This document shows positions 17,202 through 25,865 of a stretch of 64,000 nt of DNA, piece by piece. Source of the stretch: Planctomycetota bacterium (GTDB lineage: Bacteria > Planctomycetota > UBA1135); NCBI GenBank assembly GCA_002705055.1, contig PAHY01000042.1, forward strand, positions 1-64,000, written 5' to 3'. A program made the translations under genes and the position numbers. The notes under the pieces were generated by a model. It did no database searches, had not been told where the DNA came from, and was given only the letters and a program-made list of their open reading frames with translations. Numbering within the stretch: position 1 is the stretch's first letter; each line of letters starts with the position of its first letter.

Positions 17202-17924
17202 ATGTCCCGTCTTCGACTCCTGTTCCTCGCCACCTGTGGCATTGTCCTGACCTCGCCGCTCGCGCTCGCCCAAGAAGGGGAAGCCGCAGCCGCCTCGACG
17301 GACGACGGTGTCAACATCCTCGATGCCATCGCTAGTGCAGGCGTTATCGGCTACCTGATCATCGGCATGTCGATGGTCGCCGGTGCGCTGATCATCGAGC
17401 ACTTCACTTCGATCAAGCGCGACAAGCTTGCTCCGCCGGAGACCATCGACGAAGTCGAGGAGCTCCTCTCGGAAGGCAACTACCAAGAGGCTCTTGAGCT
17501 CTGCGAAGCCGAGCCGGGCTTCTTCACCAACGTCTGCGCCGCCGGCATCCGCAAGATCGGCCACAACTTCGGTGCCCTCGAGAAGGCTGTCGAAGAGATG
17601 GAAGACGAAGAAGCGATCAAGCTGCAGCAGAAGATCGGCTGGCTGTCGCTCATCGCCGGTATCGGCCCGATGATGGGTCTGTTCGGTACGGTGACCGGAA
17701 TGGTCGGTGCGTTCGCCACGATCGCACAGGCCGAAGGTGGTGTGGAGCCTGCCGACTTTGCAGGTGACATCTCGATGGCGCTGATGACCACCGTGCTGGG
17801 TCTGACCGTGGCCATTCCGACCACCGGCTTCTACGCCTTCTTCAAGAACAAGGTGACCATCATCTCGCTCGAGGTCGGCGCGATCGTCGAAGAGATGTTC
17901 GAACGCTTCCGCGCAGCTGAGTAA
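17202..17924 (+). CDS. exbB: MotA/TolQ/ExbB proton channel protein
   Basis: Proton-channel subunit of an energy-transducing motor, 240 residues. A cleavable signal peptide (LTSPLALAQ) precedes the mature protein, then helices near residues 47-65, 150-170 and 190-212, with the conserved GLFGTVTGMVGAFATIA region in the second. A cytoplasmic helical loop (residues 70-145) lies between the first two helices. It overlaps the first ExbD gene as TAATG, so motor subunits are made together. Confidence 0.93.
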   Translation: MSRLRLLFLATCGIVLTSPLALAQEGEAAAASTDDGVNILDAIASAGVIGYLIIGMSMVAGALIIEHFTSIKRDKLAPPETIDEVEELLSEGNYQEALELCEAEPGFFTNVCAAGIRKIGHNFGALEKAVEEMEDEEAIKLQQKIGWLSLIAGIGPMMGLFGTVTGMVGAFATIAQAEGGVEPADFAGDISMALMTTVLGLTVAIPTTGFYAFFKNKVTIISLEVGAIVEEMFERFRAAE

Positions 17925-18451
17925 TGACTCGCCGCAAGCGCCCCGTCTCGGAAGTCGAGGTCGACATGACGCCCATGATCGACCTCACCTTCCTGCTGAT
18001 CATCTTCTTCATCATCGTCAATGACCTGACGCAGCAGGAGCTCGAAGACCTCAAGCTGCCGATCGCCCAGAAGGCCGGCCACGACGATCCGCCCGAGAAC
18101 CGCCCCATCCTCAACGTGATGGACGACGGCTCGATCATTTGGAAGAAGAAGGTCCTCTACCATCCGGGCATCGAGCCGCGTGGCCAGGATCCGATCCGCA
18201 CCACCCGTCCCGATTACTACTGGAAGCTCGCGGACACCATGAAGGCGGAGTGGATCCCCTACATGACCATCGAGTTCGACGAGGCACTCCAGAAGGATCT
18301 GCCCGACGACCCGGTGCTGATCCGCGCCGACCGCAACACTGAGTTCCGCTACATCCAGAAGATCATGGAGGTCTGCACCCGTGAGGGCATCATGATCTGG
18401 AAGGTGCAGCTGGCGGCCTCGGAACCCGAAGCCAAATCTGGCGCCAAGTAA
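17924..18451 (+). CDS. exbD: ExbD/TolR-type motor protein (first of two)
   Basis: 175 residues. A short cytoplasmic N-terminus leads into the single helix MIDLTFLLIIFFIIV, where the Asp (in MTPMID) is the proton-carrying residue of the family. The periplasmic part is a TolR-like alpha-beta domain with a longer insertion than in ExbD of E. coli (about 140 residues). It starts on the exbB stop and is followed 12 nt later by a second ExbD. Confidence 0.92.
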   Translation: MTRRKRPVSEVEVDMTPMIDLTFLLIIFFIIVNDLTQQELEDLKLPIAQKAGHDDPPENRPILNVMDDGSIIWKKKVLYHPGIEPRGQDPIRTTRPDYYWKLADTMKAEWIPYMTIEFDEALQKDLPDDPVLIRADRNTEFRYIQKIMEVCTREGIMIWKVQLAASEPEAKSGAK

Positions 18452-18463
18452 GGAGGCATCACG

Positions 18464-19006
18464 ATGGCACGAGTCGAAAAGAAGTTTGAAGAAGTCAAGC
18501 CGGACATGACGCCGATGATCGACGTCACCTTCCTGCTGCTGATCTTCTTCATCGTGACGCTGAAGTTCAAAACGCTGGAAGGCCGCTTGGATTCGAACCT
18601 GCCCAAGGACATGGGCACCTCGAACGCAACGGTCGAGGAGATCGAGAAGGTCGACATCGTCATCCAGGTGGCGAACCCCGGCCAGAAGGTCCCCGATCCG
18701 AAGACCGCCACGACCTCGAAGCCGCAAGGCCGTCTCGACCACTACGTGGGCCGCGTCGTGCGGGTCTCGGTGGGTACGACCTCCTTCAACGTGCGCACCG
18801 ATGCGCTCAACGAAGACGGGTTGTTCACCGACCTCGGGCGGCTGCGTACCGCTCTGAACCCCTTCCTGAAGACCAAGGACGAGACTCCGGTCACCCTGGA
18901 CGCCCGCGAAGGGGTGGTCTACGGCGACGTCATCGGTGTGCTCGACGTGGTCATCGACATGGGCTTCGTCAAGGTGTCCTTCGCGGGCACCCAAGCGCAG
19001 GATTAA
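18464..19006 (+). CDS. exbD: ExbD/TolR-type motor protein (second of two)
   Basis: 180 residues. The helix MIDVTFLLLIFFIVT keeps the essential Asp, and a periplasmic TolR-like domain follows. It is clearly a paralogue of the gene before it but not a recent copy. It has one of the few textbook ribosome-binding sites in the window (GGAGG 7 nt before the ATG). Two different ExbD subunits suggest a heteromeric rod in one motor or two alternative motors. Confidence 0.92.
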   Translation: MARVEKKFEEVKPDMTPMIDVTFLLLIFFIVTLKFKTLEGRLDSNLPKDMGTSNATVEEIEKVDIVIQVANPGQKVPDPKTATTSKPQGRLDHYVGRVVRVSVGTTSFNVRTDALNEDGLFTDLGRLRTALNPFLKTKDETPVTLDAREGVVYGDVIGVLDVVIDMGFVKVSFAGTQAQD

Positions 19007-19016
19007 GCCTGCTCCG

Positions 19017-19058
19017 CCTCCGGCCGGCCCCCGGCCGGAGGCCTCCCACCTCGGTGGG
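19017..19058 (+). terminator. Tandem GC hairpins after the ExbBD genes
   Basis: A perfect 11-bp stem with a 3-base loop (CCTCCGGCCGG arms, 19017-19041) is followed by a 6-bp stem (CCCACC/GGTGGG, 19045-19058) and TTCCC. It ends 10 nt after the exbD stop. There is no proper T-run, so termination may be partial. Confidence 0.5.
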
Positions 19059-19148
19059 TTCCCTGGACCCCGCTCCTTCCCCCCCCTGCCCCTCCGTCCC
19101 GCCCGATTCCACCCGGTTTCGCAAGTGGCGACAGAGACCCGGCGCTGC

Positions 19149-19184
19149 TAAATTCCCGAACCCTCAACGGTTCTCGCGAACCGT
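19149..19184 (+). promoter_or_regulatory. Possible promoter and leader hairpin of secretin copy 2
   Basis: TAAATT at 19149-19154 is a fair -10 match. It is followed 12 nt later by a perfect inverted repeat with 7-bp arms (ACGGTTC, 4-base loop, GAACCGT; 19167-19184) that would lie at the start of the transcript. The start codon at 19202 has no Shine-Dalgarno sequence. Confidence 0.35.
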
Positions 19185-19201
19185 CGGTCACCCCCGCATC
19201 G

Positions 19202-21859
19202 ATGAAGAAGCATCTGTTCCCGGCTGCCAGTCTGGCCCTGCTCGCCAGCTGTGGCTCCAGCGTTCCTCAGGACGAAGCCGCTCCGCCCCCCGCGGATAAC
19301 TCGGCAAGCGCTCCTGCGAACAACAACTCGGCAGCGGCCGCGCCCTCCGGCGTGGTCGACCAAGAGCCCGGCAACCAGGGCGGCGGCATCACGCAAGATG
19401 CGGCCCGCCTGGCCACTCTGCGCGAGCAGAAGACGGATCTGCTGGTCGCCGACCGCCTGGACTACGCCCGTGCCGCCTATGCGGACGGTCGCTACGAGGG
19501 TGCGATCCAAAACCTGGAGGCCGCGCTGGCGCTCGATCCGGCCAACGCCGAGGCGCGCGCGCTGCTCACTCAGGTCCAGGTCGACATGGGCGTCGCCACG
19601 ACCGCCGACGACGGCACCGACCCCCGCCTCAAGCTGCAGGCCAAGCTGCAGGCCATCCAGGCCGAAACGCAGGCCAACGCCGAGCGCGGCGGCCGCCTGC
19701 TCGCCGAGGGTGATTACGAAGGCGCGATCGACGCGCTGCTGCTGGCCCGGGCCAACATCGAGGCCGTCCAGTACAGCCTCGACTGGGGTGATCTCCCGAG
19801 CGAGATCGAGAGCAACCTCGACAAGGCCTACGCCGACCGCGAAACCGCCGAAGCCGCGGCCCTGAACGCCGAGCGTCAGGCCACCTTCGACGCGCTGCAG
19901 AACGAAGAGCGTCAGCGCCGCGCCCAGCAGAAGCACCGTCAGGAGCTGATGCTCGAGGAAGCGATTCAGGCCTACGCCGCCGAAGACTTCGAACGCGCCA
20001 TTTCGCTCTCCGAAGAAGTTCTGCGCAAGAACCCGCTCGAGACCCGCGCCGCCGAGATCCGCGATGCTTCGGTGCGCACCCGTCACGATCTGGTTTCCAG
20101 CCGCTTCGTCAGCGAGCGCCAGGAGCGCTTCCGCCTCTGGCTGGAAGACCTGGCTGAGTCGCGCATCCCCCAGTCGGAGCTGTTCCGCGGCCCGGATGCC
20201 GACTACTGGGACAAGATCACCCGCGCGCGCGCCGATCGCTACGGCGCCGGTGCCTTCACCGCCAAGGCCTCGAAGGACCCGCTCAACCAGCAGGTCGCCA
20301 AGGATCTGGTCACCGAGACCATCGAGTCGCTCTCGCTCGAGGGTGAGACCGATCTGAACGAGGTCATCAACCAGTTCAAGATCTACACCGATGTCCCCTT
20401 CGTGGTCCATCAGTCGGCAGTCGACGCCGTCGATGGCGAAGGCATCGAGTTCAACATCAACCTGGTCGCTGCCACCTCGGTGCTGAACGCGCTCGAGACC
20501 GTGGTCGATGCGGCCGGCGAAGAAGTGGTCTACGTGATCGGTCACGGCGTGGTGCAGCTCACCACCACGGAGTTCGCCTACGGCGATACCGTCACGCAGC
20601 CGCACGACATTCAGGACCTCACCACGCAGTTCACCGACTTCTCGGGTCCGCGCATCGATCGGATCTGGCTGCCGGATGACGAGGCCAACGAAGAAGAGGA
20701 AGGCTCGCTCTACGGCGGCCCCTTCGGCGAGCCGCGCACCCTGGTGAACCCGGACGAGATCGCCGACCTGGTGATGAACACCGTCGCCCCGGGCACCTGG
20801 GATGACAACACCGCCGAGTACGCGAACGGCTTCCTGATCGTCTCGCACACCCCCGAAGTCCAGAGCGAGGTCAACGACTTCCTCGAGAACCTGCGCCGCT
20901 ACAACTCGGCCATGGTCTCGATCGAGGCGCGCTTCCTCACCATCCAGAAGGACTTCATGAAGGAAGTCGGCATCGACTTCCGTGGCCTCGGTGGCTTCCC
21001 GGACGTCAACGACCTGGTCGACCTGGACGATGTCACCTCCGGCCTCGAGGACAACTCCTCGGGCGGCCTCGACAACAACGGTCAGGGCCAGCCGCTGGGC
21101 GCCGACACCAACCCCTCGGCCGGTCTGTTCTTCGACGAAGCCGGTCGCTGGCAGGCCCGGGCTCGTACCGAGAACCTGCTGGGTGACTACGGCACCGAGC
21201 GCATGTCGGCCGTTGGCGGTCTGACCATGCAGTTCGCCTTCCTGGACGACGCGCAGTCCTCGCTGATCCTGCGCGCGGTCGAAAAGTCGAACCGTGCCCA
21301 AGAGCTCAACAGCTCGAGCGTCACCGCGCTGAACACCCAGCGCGCCTTCATGACGGTCCTCAACCAGGTCACCTACATCCAGGACATGGACGTCGAGGTG
21401 GCGCAGGCCAGCTCGGCTGCGGACCCGATCATCGGCGTGGTCTCGGACGGCATCGTCATTGACGTGCGCCCGATCATCTCGCACGACCGCAAGTACATCA
21501 CGCTGGAGCTGCAGCCGACCGTCGCGACGCTGCTGCGCCCGATTCCTGAGTTCACCTCGTCGCTGTCGGGTCTGACCACGCCGGTCACCCTGCAGCTGCC
21601 GGAGCTCTTCATCGCCAGCGCCAAGACCAACGCCATCGTCCCGGACGGCGGCACCGTGGTCATCGCCGGTCTGCGCAAGCTGCTCGACATCGAGCAGCGC
21701 GCCGAGATCCCCTTCCTCGCGAAGATCCCGATCCTCTCGGTGCTCTTCAAGACCGAAGGTGAGGCCTACGAGAACGAGGACATCATCGTTCTGATCCGCG
21801 CTCAGATCCTCGACAACACCGAGGTCATCGAAGAGCTCGATCGCCGTCGCAACGGCTAG
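19202..21859 (+). CDS. TPR-secretin lipoprotein, GspD/PilQ family (copy 2)
   Basis: 885 residues, the same plan as the protein encoded at 10363: lipobox (ALLASC), an Ala/Asn-rich linker, TPR-like repeats (YAAYADGRYEGAIQNLEAAL-type, written here only in part), a charged coiled stretch, N-domain-like modules and a secretin core. The core opens with VSIEARFLTIQKDFMKEVGI and includes IVPDGGTVVIAGLRK and IPFLAKIPILSVLF near its end. The two copies differ throughout, so the duplication is old. It could form a separate channel or co-assemble with copy 1. A strong terminator follows. Confidence 0.9.
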   Translation: MKKHLFPAASLALLASCGSSVPQDEAAPPPADNSASAPANNNSAAAAPSGVVDQEPGNQGGGITQDAARLATLREQKTDLLVADRLDYARAAYADGRYEGAIQNLEAALALDPANAEARALLTQVQVDMGVATTADDGTDPRLKLQAKLQAIQAETQANAERGGRLLAEGDYEGAIDALLLARANIEAVQYSLDWGDLPSEIESNLDKAYADRETAEAAALNAERQATFDALQNEERQRRAQQKHRQELMLEEAIQAYAAEDFERAISLSEEVLRKNPLETRAAEIRDASVRTRHDLVSSRFVSERQERFRLWLEDLAESRIPQSELFRGPDADYWDKITRARADRYGAGAFTAKASKDPLNQQVAKDLVTETIESLSLEGETDLNEVINQFKIYTDVPFVVHQSAVDAVDGEGIEFNINLVAATSVLNALETVVDAAGEEVVYVIGHGVVQLTTTEFAYGDTVTQPHDIQDLTTQFTDFSGPRIDRIWLPDDEANEEEEGSLYGGPFGEPRTLVNPDEIADLVMNTVAPGTWDDNTAEYANGFLIVSHTPEVQSEVNDFLENLRRYNSAMVSIEARFLTIQKDFMKEVGIDFRGLGGFPDVNDLVDLDDVTSGLEDNSSGGLDNNGQGQPLGADTNPSAGLFFDEAGRWQARARTENLLGDYGTERMSAVGGLTMQFAFLDDAQSSLILRAVEKSNRAQELNSSSVTALNTQRAFMTVLNQVTYIQDMDVEVAQASSAADPIIGVVSDGIVIDVRPIISHDRKYITLELQPTVATLLRPIPEFTSSLSGLTTPVTLQLPELFIASAKTNAIVPDGGTVVIAGLRKLLDIEQRAEIPFLAKIPILSVLFKTEGEAYENEDIIVLIRAQILDNTEVIEELDRRRNG

Positions 21860-21881
21860 GCTCTCCGCCTCGCTCGCATTC

Positions 21882-21920
21882 GCGGCCCCTCCTGATACAG
21901 GAGGGGCCGCCTTCTTTTTG
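21882..21920 (+). terminator. Rho-independent terminator after secretin copy 2
   Basis: A perfect 13-bp stem (GCGGCCCCTCCTG and its complement, 3-base loop ATA) is followed by CTTCTTTTTG. It closes the plus-strand cluster and faces the convergent HAD gene. It is the best terminator in the window. Confidence 0.92.
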
Positions 21921-21922
21921 CC

Positions 21923-22666
21923 CTAGCGAGGCGGCAGCGCCAGGCCGTAGCGCTCGATGAAGATCGGCCGCAGCTCTTCGAGCGAGTCGATGATGTGGTC
22001 CGGCTCGAGCTCGGGCTGGATCTGGCTGTACTTGCCGGTGCCCCGATGCCAGGCCACCTGCATGCCCGCGCGCTTGGCGCCGTCGGCATCCTTCTGCGGA
22101 TGGTCACCGACGTGCATGGTGCGCTCGGCCGGGACACCCGCCAGTTCGACCGCCATGCGGTAAAGCAGCGGATTGGACTTGGCGACCCCCACCTGATCGG
22201 TAATCAGGATGAGCTGGGGCTCGACGTAGCGATCCATGCCGAGGCGCAGGATCTTCTCCATCTGCTTGCGCGTCAGCCCCGCCGAGATCACGCCCAGGCG
22301 CACCCCGGCCGCATTGAGATCGGCGAGCAGCCGGGCGGCGCCCGGGGCTAGGCGCAGCTCCTCCCACTTGGTCTCGTGGTAGGCGATGACGCCCGCCGTG
22401 ACCAGCAGATCGGGATTGGTACCCGCAGTGGCTTCGGCAGGGAGGCGCTTGAGCAGGCGATCGTAATGACGGTCGTCATTGCTGCCGAACTCCTCCACCA
22501 CCGCGGCGAGCTCGGCGAAGACCACTTCCGGCGTCGCCTTGAGGCCACGCTCGATCATCGCGGCGATCGCCCGCTCGCGCGCGCGACGCGCGAAGGCGGT
22601 CGTCGTGAACATCGTGTCATCGATGTCCCAGAAGACGACGTCCAGGGAAGCCGTTGGAGCGCTCAC
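21923..22666 (-). CDS. HAD-superfamily phosphatase
   Basis: 247 residues. HAD motif I is DIDDT near residue 14, with the catalytic first Asp followed by a second at +2. The cap helices follow, then motif II VISAGLTR, a conserved Lys and motif IV HVGDHPQKDADGAKRAG. The opening WDIDDTMFTT...RARERAIAAMIERG resembles the subfamily IA group related to archaeal TIGR02253-type phosphatases. Substrate unknown. The start is GTG, 4 nt after the stop of the OppDF gene, so it may be co-transcribed with the importer ATPase. Confidence 0.88.
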   Translation of the reverse strand: MSAPTASLDVVFWDIDDTMFTTTAFARRARERAIAAMIERGLKATPEVVFAELAAVVEEFGSNDDRHYDRLLKRLPAEATAGTNPDLLVTAGVIAYHETKWEELRLAPGAARLLADLNAAGVRLGVISAGLTRKQMEKILRLGMDRYVEPQLILITDQVGVAKSNPLLYRMAVELAGVPAERTMHVGDHPQKDADGAKRAGMQVAWHRGTGKYSQIQPELEPDHIIDSLEELRPIFIERYGLALPPR

Positions 22667-22670
22667 TCCG

Positions 22671-24332
22671 TCAGGATACCGCAGGCAGCCGCGGGGAGGC
22701 AGCCAGCAGCTCGGCGGTGTAGGCGTGCTCGGGCCGGGCGAAGACCCGGCTGACCGCCCCCTGCTCGACGATCCGTCCGTCTTTCATGACCGCGACCTGA
22801 TCGGCGAAGTCCTCCACCACCGCGAGGTCATGCGTGATGAACAGGTAGCTACTGCCTCGCTCGCGCTGGAGGCGCTCGAGCAGCCGCAGCACGGTCTGCT
22901 GCACGGCGACATCGAGCGCGGAGACGGCCTCGTCCAGGATCACCAGCAGCGGGTCGAGCGCCAGCGCTCGGGCGATGGCGACGCGCTGCTTCTGGCCCCC
23001 GCTCATCTCGGCCGGGTAGCGCTCGGCCATTTCCGGGTCGAGCTCGACCATCTCGAGCAGCTGCCGCGCCCGCGCCGGCAGCTCGGCGCGCGGGCAGGCG
23101 CGATGAATGGCCAGAGGCTCGGTGACGCTGACCCCGATCTTCAGCCGCGGATTGAGCGAACGCGCGGGATCCTGAAAGACCACGCCCAGGCGCCGGCGCG
23201 CGGCGCGGAGATCCGCCCCCTGCAGCGCGTGGAGGGGCAGCGCGGCCTCGCCCGGCGGCTGCAGCTCGATCTGCCCTTCGGCCGCAACCAGCCGCAGCAC
23301 GGCCCGCCCTAGACTGGACTTGCCCGAACCCGACTCGCCGACCAGCGCCAAGGTGCCGCCCGCAGGAACCTCCAGACTGACTCCATCGACCGCCGCGGTC
23401 CAGCTTTGCACGCGGCCCCAGACGTTGCGTTCGGCGGGATACTGAACGCGCAAATCGGTGATCCGCAGCACCGCGGGCGAGGCCGAGGGTGCGGAGGTCT
23501 GGTCGCCGGCGCTGTCCGCCTCGTCGGCCCCGGTCGCGCCTTCGCGCGCGGCCCGCGGGAGGGCGTCGAGCAGCCGTTTCGCGCCCTGCGAAGCGGGGAA
23601 GCGCAGCACCTCGGCCACCTGACCCTCTTCGACCAGCTGGCCGTCGTGCATCACGAGCACCCGCTCGCAGACCTGGGCGATCACGCCGAGGTCGTGGGAG
23701 ATCCACAGCAGCGCCAGCCCGCGCTCCTGGCGGATGCGCGTGACGAGGTCGAGGATCGCCGCCTGGACGGTGACGTCCAAGGCCGTCGTCGGCTCGTCCG
23801 CGAGCAGCAGTTCCGGCTCGCCGGCCAGCGCGATCGCGATCATCACGCGCTGCCGCTGGCCGCCGCTGAGCTGATGCGGGAAGCGATCCAGCAGCGCTTC
23901 GGGATCCGGCAGGCGAACCTCCCGGAACAGCTCGACCACCCGGGCGCGGCGTTCGGCGCGGGAAGGACCCGCCGTGCCATGCGCGGCCAGCACCTCTTCC
24001 ACCTGGAAGCCGACCCGCAGCACCGGGTTGAGCGCCGCGGCCGGATCCTGAAAGACCAGACCGATGCGCGCGCCGCGGATCTTGCGCCAGGCGCGCTCGC
24101 TCATGCCTTCCAGGCCCTCACCGCCGAAACGGATGGCGCCACCCACCAGCTCGACTCCCTCGGGCAGCAGCCCGAGCAGCGCAAGCGTGGTCATCGACTT
24201 GCCGCAGCCCGAAGCGCCGACCAGCCCGACCGCCTCGCCGGGCGCGATCTCGAAGCTGACGCCGCGCACCAGGTCTTGGGATCCCGCGCGCAAACGCAGA
24301 TCCTCAACGGCGAGCAGAGCTTCGGCAGCCAC
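22671..24332 (-). CDS. Fused OppD-OppF-type ABC transporter ATPase
   Basis: 553 residues with two complete ABC ATPase domains in one chain, as in YejF/GsiA-like proteins. The first has Walker A GASGCGKSMTT, signature LSGGQRQRV and Walker B LLLADEPTTALD; the second has GESGSGKSSLG, MSGGQKQRVAIARAL and VILDEAVSALD. It should power the peptide-type importer encoded divergently at 24372-27648. The start is GTG at 24332, preceded by TAGAAT with a 6-nt gap. Confidence 0.95.
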   Translation of the reverse strand: MAAEALLAVEDLRLRAGSQDLVRGVSFEIAPGEAVGLVGASGCGKSMTTLALLGLLPEGVELVGGAIRFGGEGLEGMSERAWRKIRGARIGLVFQDPAAALNPVLRVGFQVEEVLAAHGTAGPSRAERRARVVELFREVRLPDPEALLDRFPHQLSGGQRQRVMIAIALAGEPELLLADEPTTALDVTVQAAILDLVTRIRQERGLALLWISHDLGVIAQVCERVLVMHDGQLVEEGQVAEVLRFPASQGAKRLLDALPRAAREGATGADEADSAGDQTSAPSASPAVLRITDLRVQYPAERNVWGRVQSWTAAVDGVSLEVPAGGTLALVGESGSGKSSLGRAVLRLVAAEGQIELQPPGEAALPLHALQGADLRAARRRLGVVFQDPARSLNPRLKIGVSVTEPLAIHRACPRAELPARARQLLEMVELDPEMAERYPAEMSGGQKQRVAIARALALDPLLVILDEAVSALDVAVQQTVLRLLERLQRERGSSYLFITHDLAVVEDFADQVAVMKDGRIVEQGAVSRVFARPEHAYTAELLAASPRLPAVS

Positions 24333-24371
24333 AGGAGGATTCTAGCCCTCTGCACCGCTATCCTCTCAAGC
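24333..24371. promoter_or_regulatory. 39-bp divergent promoter region of the ABC importer
   Basis: Only 39 bases separate the two GTG starts. Minus strand: TAGAAT (24344-24339) lies 6 nt before the OppDF start, with TTGAGA upstream at a 19-nt spacing. Plus strand: TATCCT (24359-24364) lies 7 nt before the OppA-like start. Both mRNAs would be leaderless, and the two promoters must overlap, so the halves of the importer are probably controlled together. The CCTCCT before the OppDF start cannot serve as its ribosome-binding site, because its purine complement lies on the opposite strand. Confidence 0.5.
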
Positions 24372-25865
24372 GTGACGCTGCGGGTTCTTGCGTTCCTTCT
24401 GGCTGTACTGCCGCTGGCCTGCCGCGAAGCCCCGCGCGGGCTCGTGGTCGCCAACGGCGATGACGTCAGCCTGCTGCACCCGCAACGGACCGCCTCCATC
24501 TCGGATGCCCGCGTGCTGCAGGCGATGCACGCCGGGCTGACCCGCCTCGATCCGCAGACGCTGAGCCCGGAACCCGGCCTGGCCCGGCGCTTTGAGGCCA
24601 GCGAGGGCGGCCGACGCTGGCGCTTCGAGCTGCGCCCCGGGCTGCGCTGGTCCGACGGCCTCGCGCTGCAGGTGGAGGATGTCGAGCGCAGCTGGCGGCA
24701 ACTCGCCGACCCCAGCCAGGGTTCCCCTTATGCCAACTGGCTCGAGGGCGCGACGATCCGCACGACCCCTGCCGACCCGCGCGATTCGACCGATGGCGGC
24801 AGCCTCGAGATTGAGTTTCCCCACCCGCAGCCCTCGTTCGCGGAGATGTGCGCCTTTCCGGCGCTGGCGCCGATCGCCGGTCACGCCCCCCCGGAGCAGG
24901 TCGGCAGCGGCCCCTTTCGCTTCGTGTCGCGCCGCGTGCGCGATCGGATCGTGGTCGAGCGCAACCCCTTCTACTGGGATGCTGCACAGGTCGCGATCCC
25001 GGCGATCGATTTCCTGACCGTCGATTCGCAGGTGACGGCGCTCAATCTGTTCCTGGCAGGTGAGGTGGCGTACGCCCCCAACGCGCCCGAGCTGGCGGTC
25101 CCCGCGCTGCTCGCCGAGCGCGGCGAGGCCTTTCAGCCGCAGCCGCAATTCGCCAGCACCTTTCTGCGCTTTCAGGTCACTCAGCCGCCGTTTGACCGGT
25201 TGGAGCATCGCCGCGCCTTCGTCGCCGCGATCGACCCGGATGCGCTCGCGGCATCCCTCGGACGGGTGCGTCAGCCAGCCTGGCATCTGGTGCCGCCCGA
25301 GTCTCCGCACTGGGAGCCTCCGCCGGTGCCGCGCTGGCGGAGCGCCCCGCCGGCACTCCCGCAGCCCGCGCGGGAACAGCGCTTCGAGCTGCTGTACAAC
25401 TCGAGCGAGCTCAATCGCAGTGTCGCCGAAGTTCTGCAGGCGCAGTGGCTGGCGAACCTGGACCTGGAAGTGGCGCTCATCAACCAGGAGTGGAAGAGCT
25501 TTCTGGCGGCCCAACGCGGCCTGGATTACCAAATCTCACGCTCCTCCTGGATCGGCGATTACCTCGACCCTCTGGCCTTCCTTGAGATCTTCCATTCGGA
25601 GAGCGGCAACAACCGCACCGGGTGGAGCGACGCGGTCTATGACGGTCTGATCGAGGCTGCGCGCGGCGAGAGCGAGCCGGAAGCGCGCCGCCTGCTCTTG
25701 CGCGAGGCGGAGCGGCGCCTGCTGGATCAGGCGATCATCGCGCCGCTCTACCACGAGGTCGGCCTCGAGCTGATCGACCCGCGACTGGAGGGCCTGCATC
25801 GCAATCTGCGTGGCTACATCGACTGGGGCCGCGTTCGCTGGAGCCCGGAGGAGCCGCCGTCGTGA
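24372..25865 (+). CDS. Peptide-type ABC substrate-binding lipoprotein (SBP family 5)
   Basis: 497 residues. The start is GTG at 24372 because it opens the signal peptide VTLRVLAFLLAVLPLAC, which ends in a lipobox; a longer upstream frame is antisense to the ATPase gene. The mature protein has the OppA/DppA pattern: LLHPQRTASISDARVLQAMHAG, WRFELRPGLRWSDG, VGSGPFRF and VERNPFYW. The likely ligand is an oligopeptide or similar solute; many relatives bind other nutrients. Its stop overlaps the permease start (GTGA). Confidence 0.93.
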   Translation: MTLRVLAFLLAVLPLACREAPRGLVVANGDDVSLLHPQRTASISDARVLQAMHAGLTRLDPQTLSPEPGLARRFEASEGGRRWRFELRPGLRWSDGLALQVEDVERSWRQLADPSQGSPYANWLEGATIRTTPADPRDSTDGGSLEIEFPHPQPSFAEMCAFPALAPIAGHAPPEQVGSGPFRFVSRRVRDRIVVERNPFYWDAAQVAIPAIDFLTVDSQVTALNLFLAGEVAYAPNAPELAVPALLAERGEAFQPQPQFASTFLRFQVTQPPFDRLEHRRAFVAAIDPDALAASLGRVRQPAWHLVPPESPHWEPPPVPRWRSAPPALPQPAREQRFELLYNSSELNRSVAEVLQAQWLANLDLEVALINQEWKSFLAAQRGLDYQISRSSWIGDYLDPLAFLEIFHSESGNNRTGWSDAVYDGLIEAARGESEPEARRLLLREAERRLLDQAIIAPLYHEVGLELIDPRLEGLHRNLRGYIDWGRVRWSPEEPPS

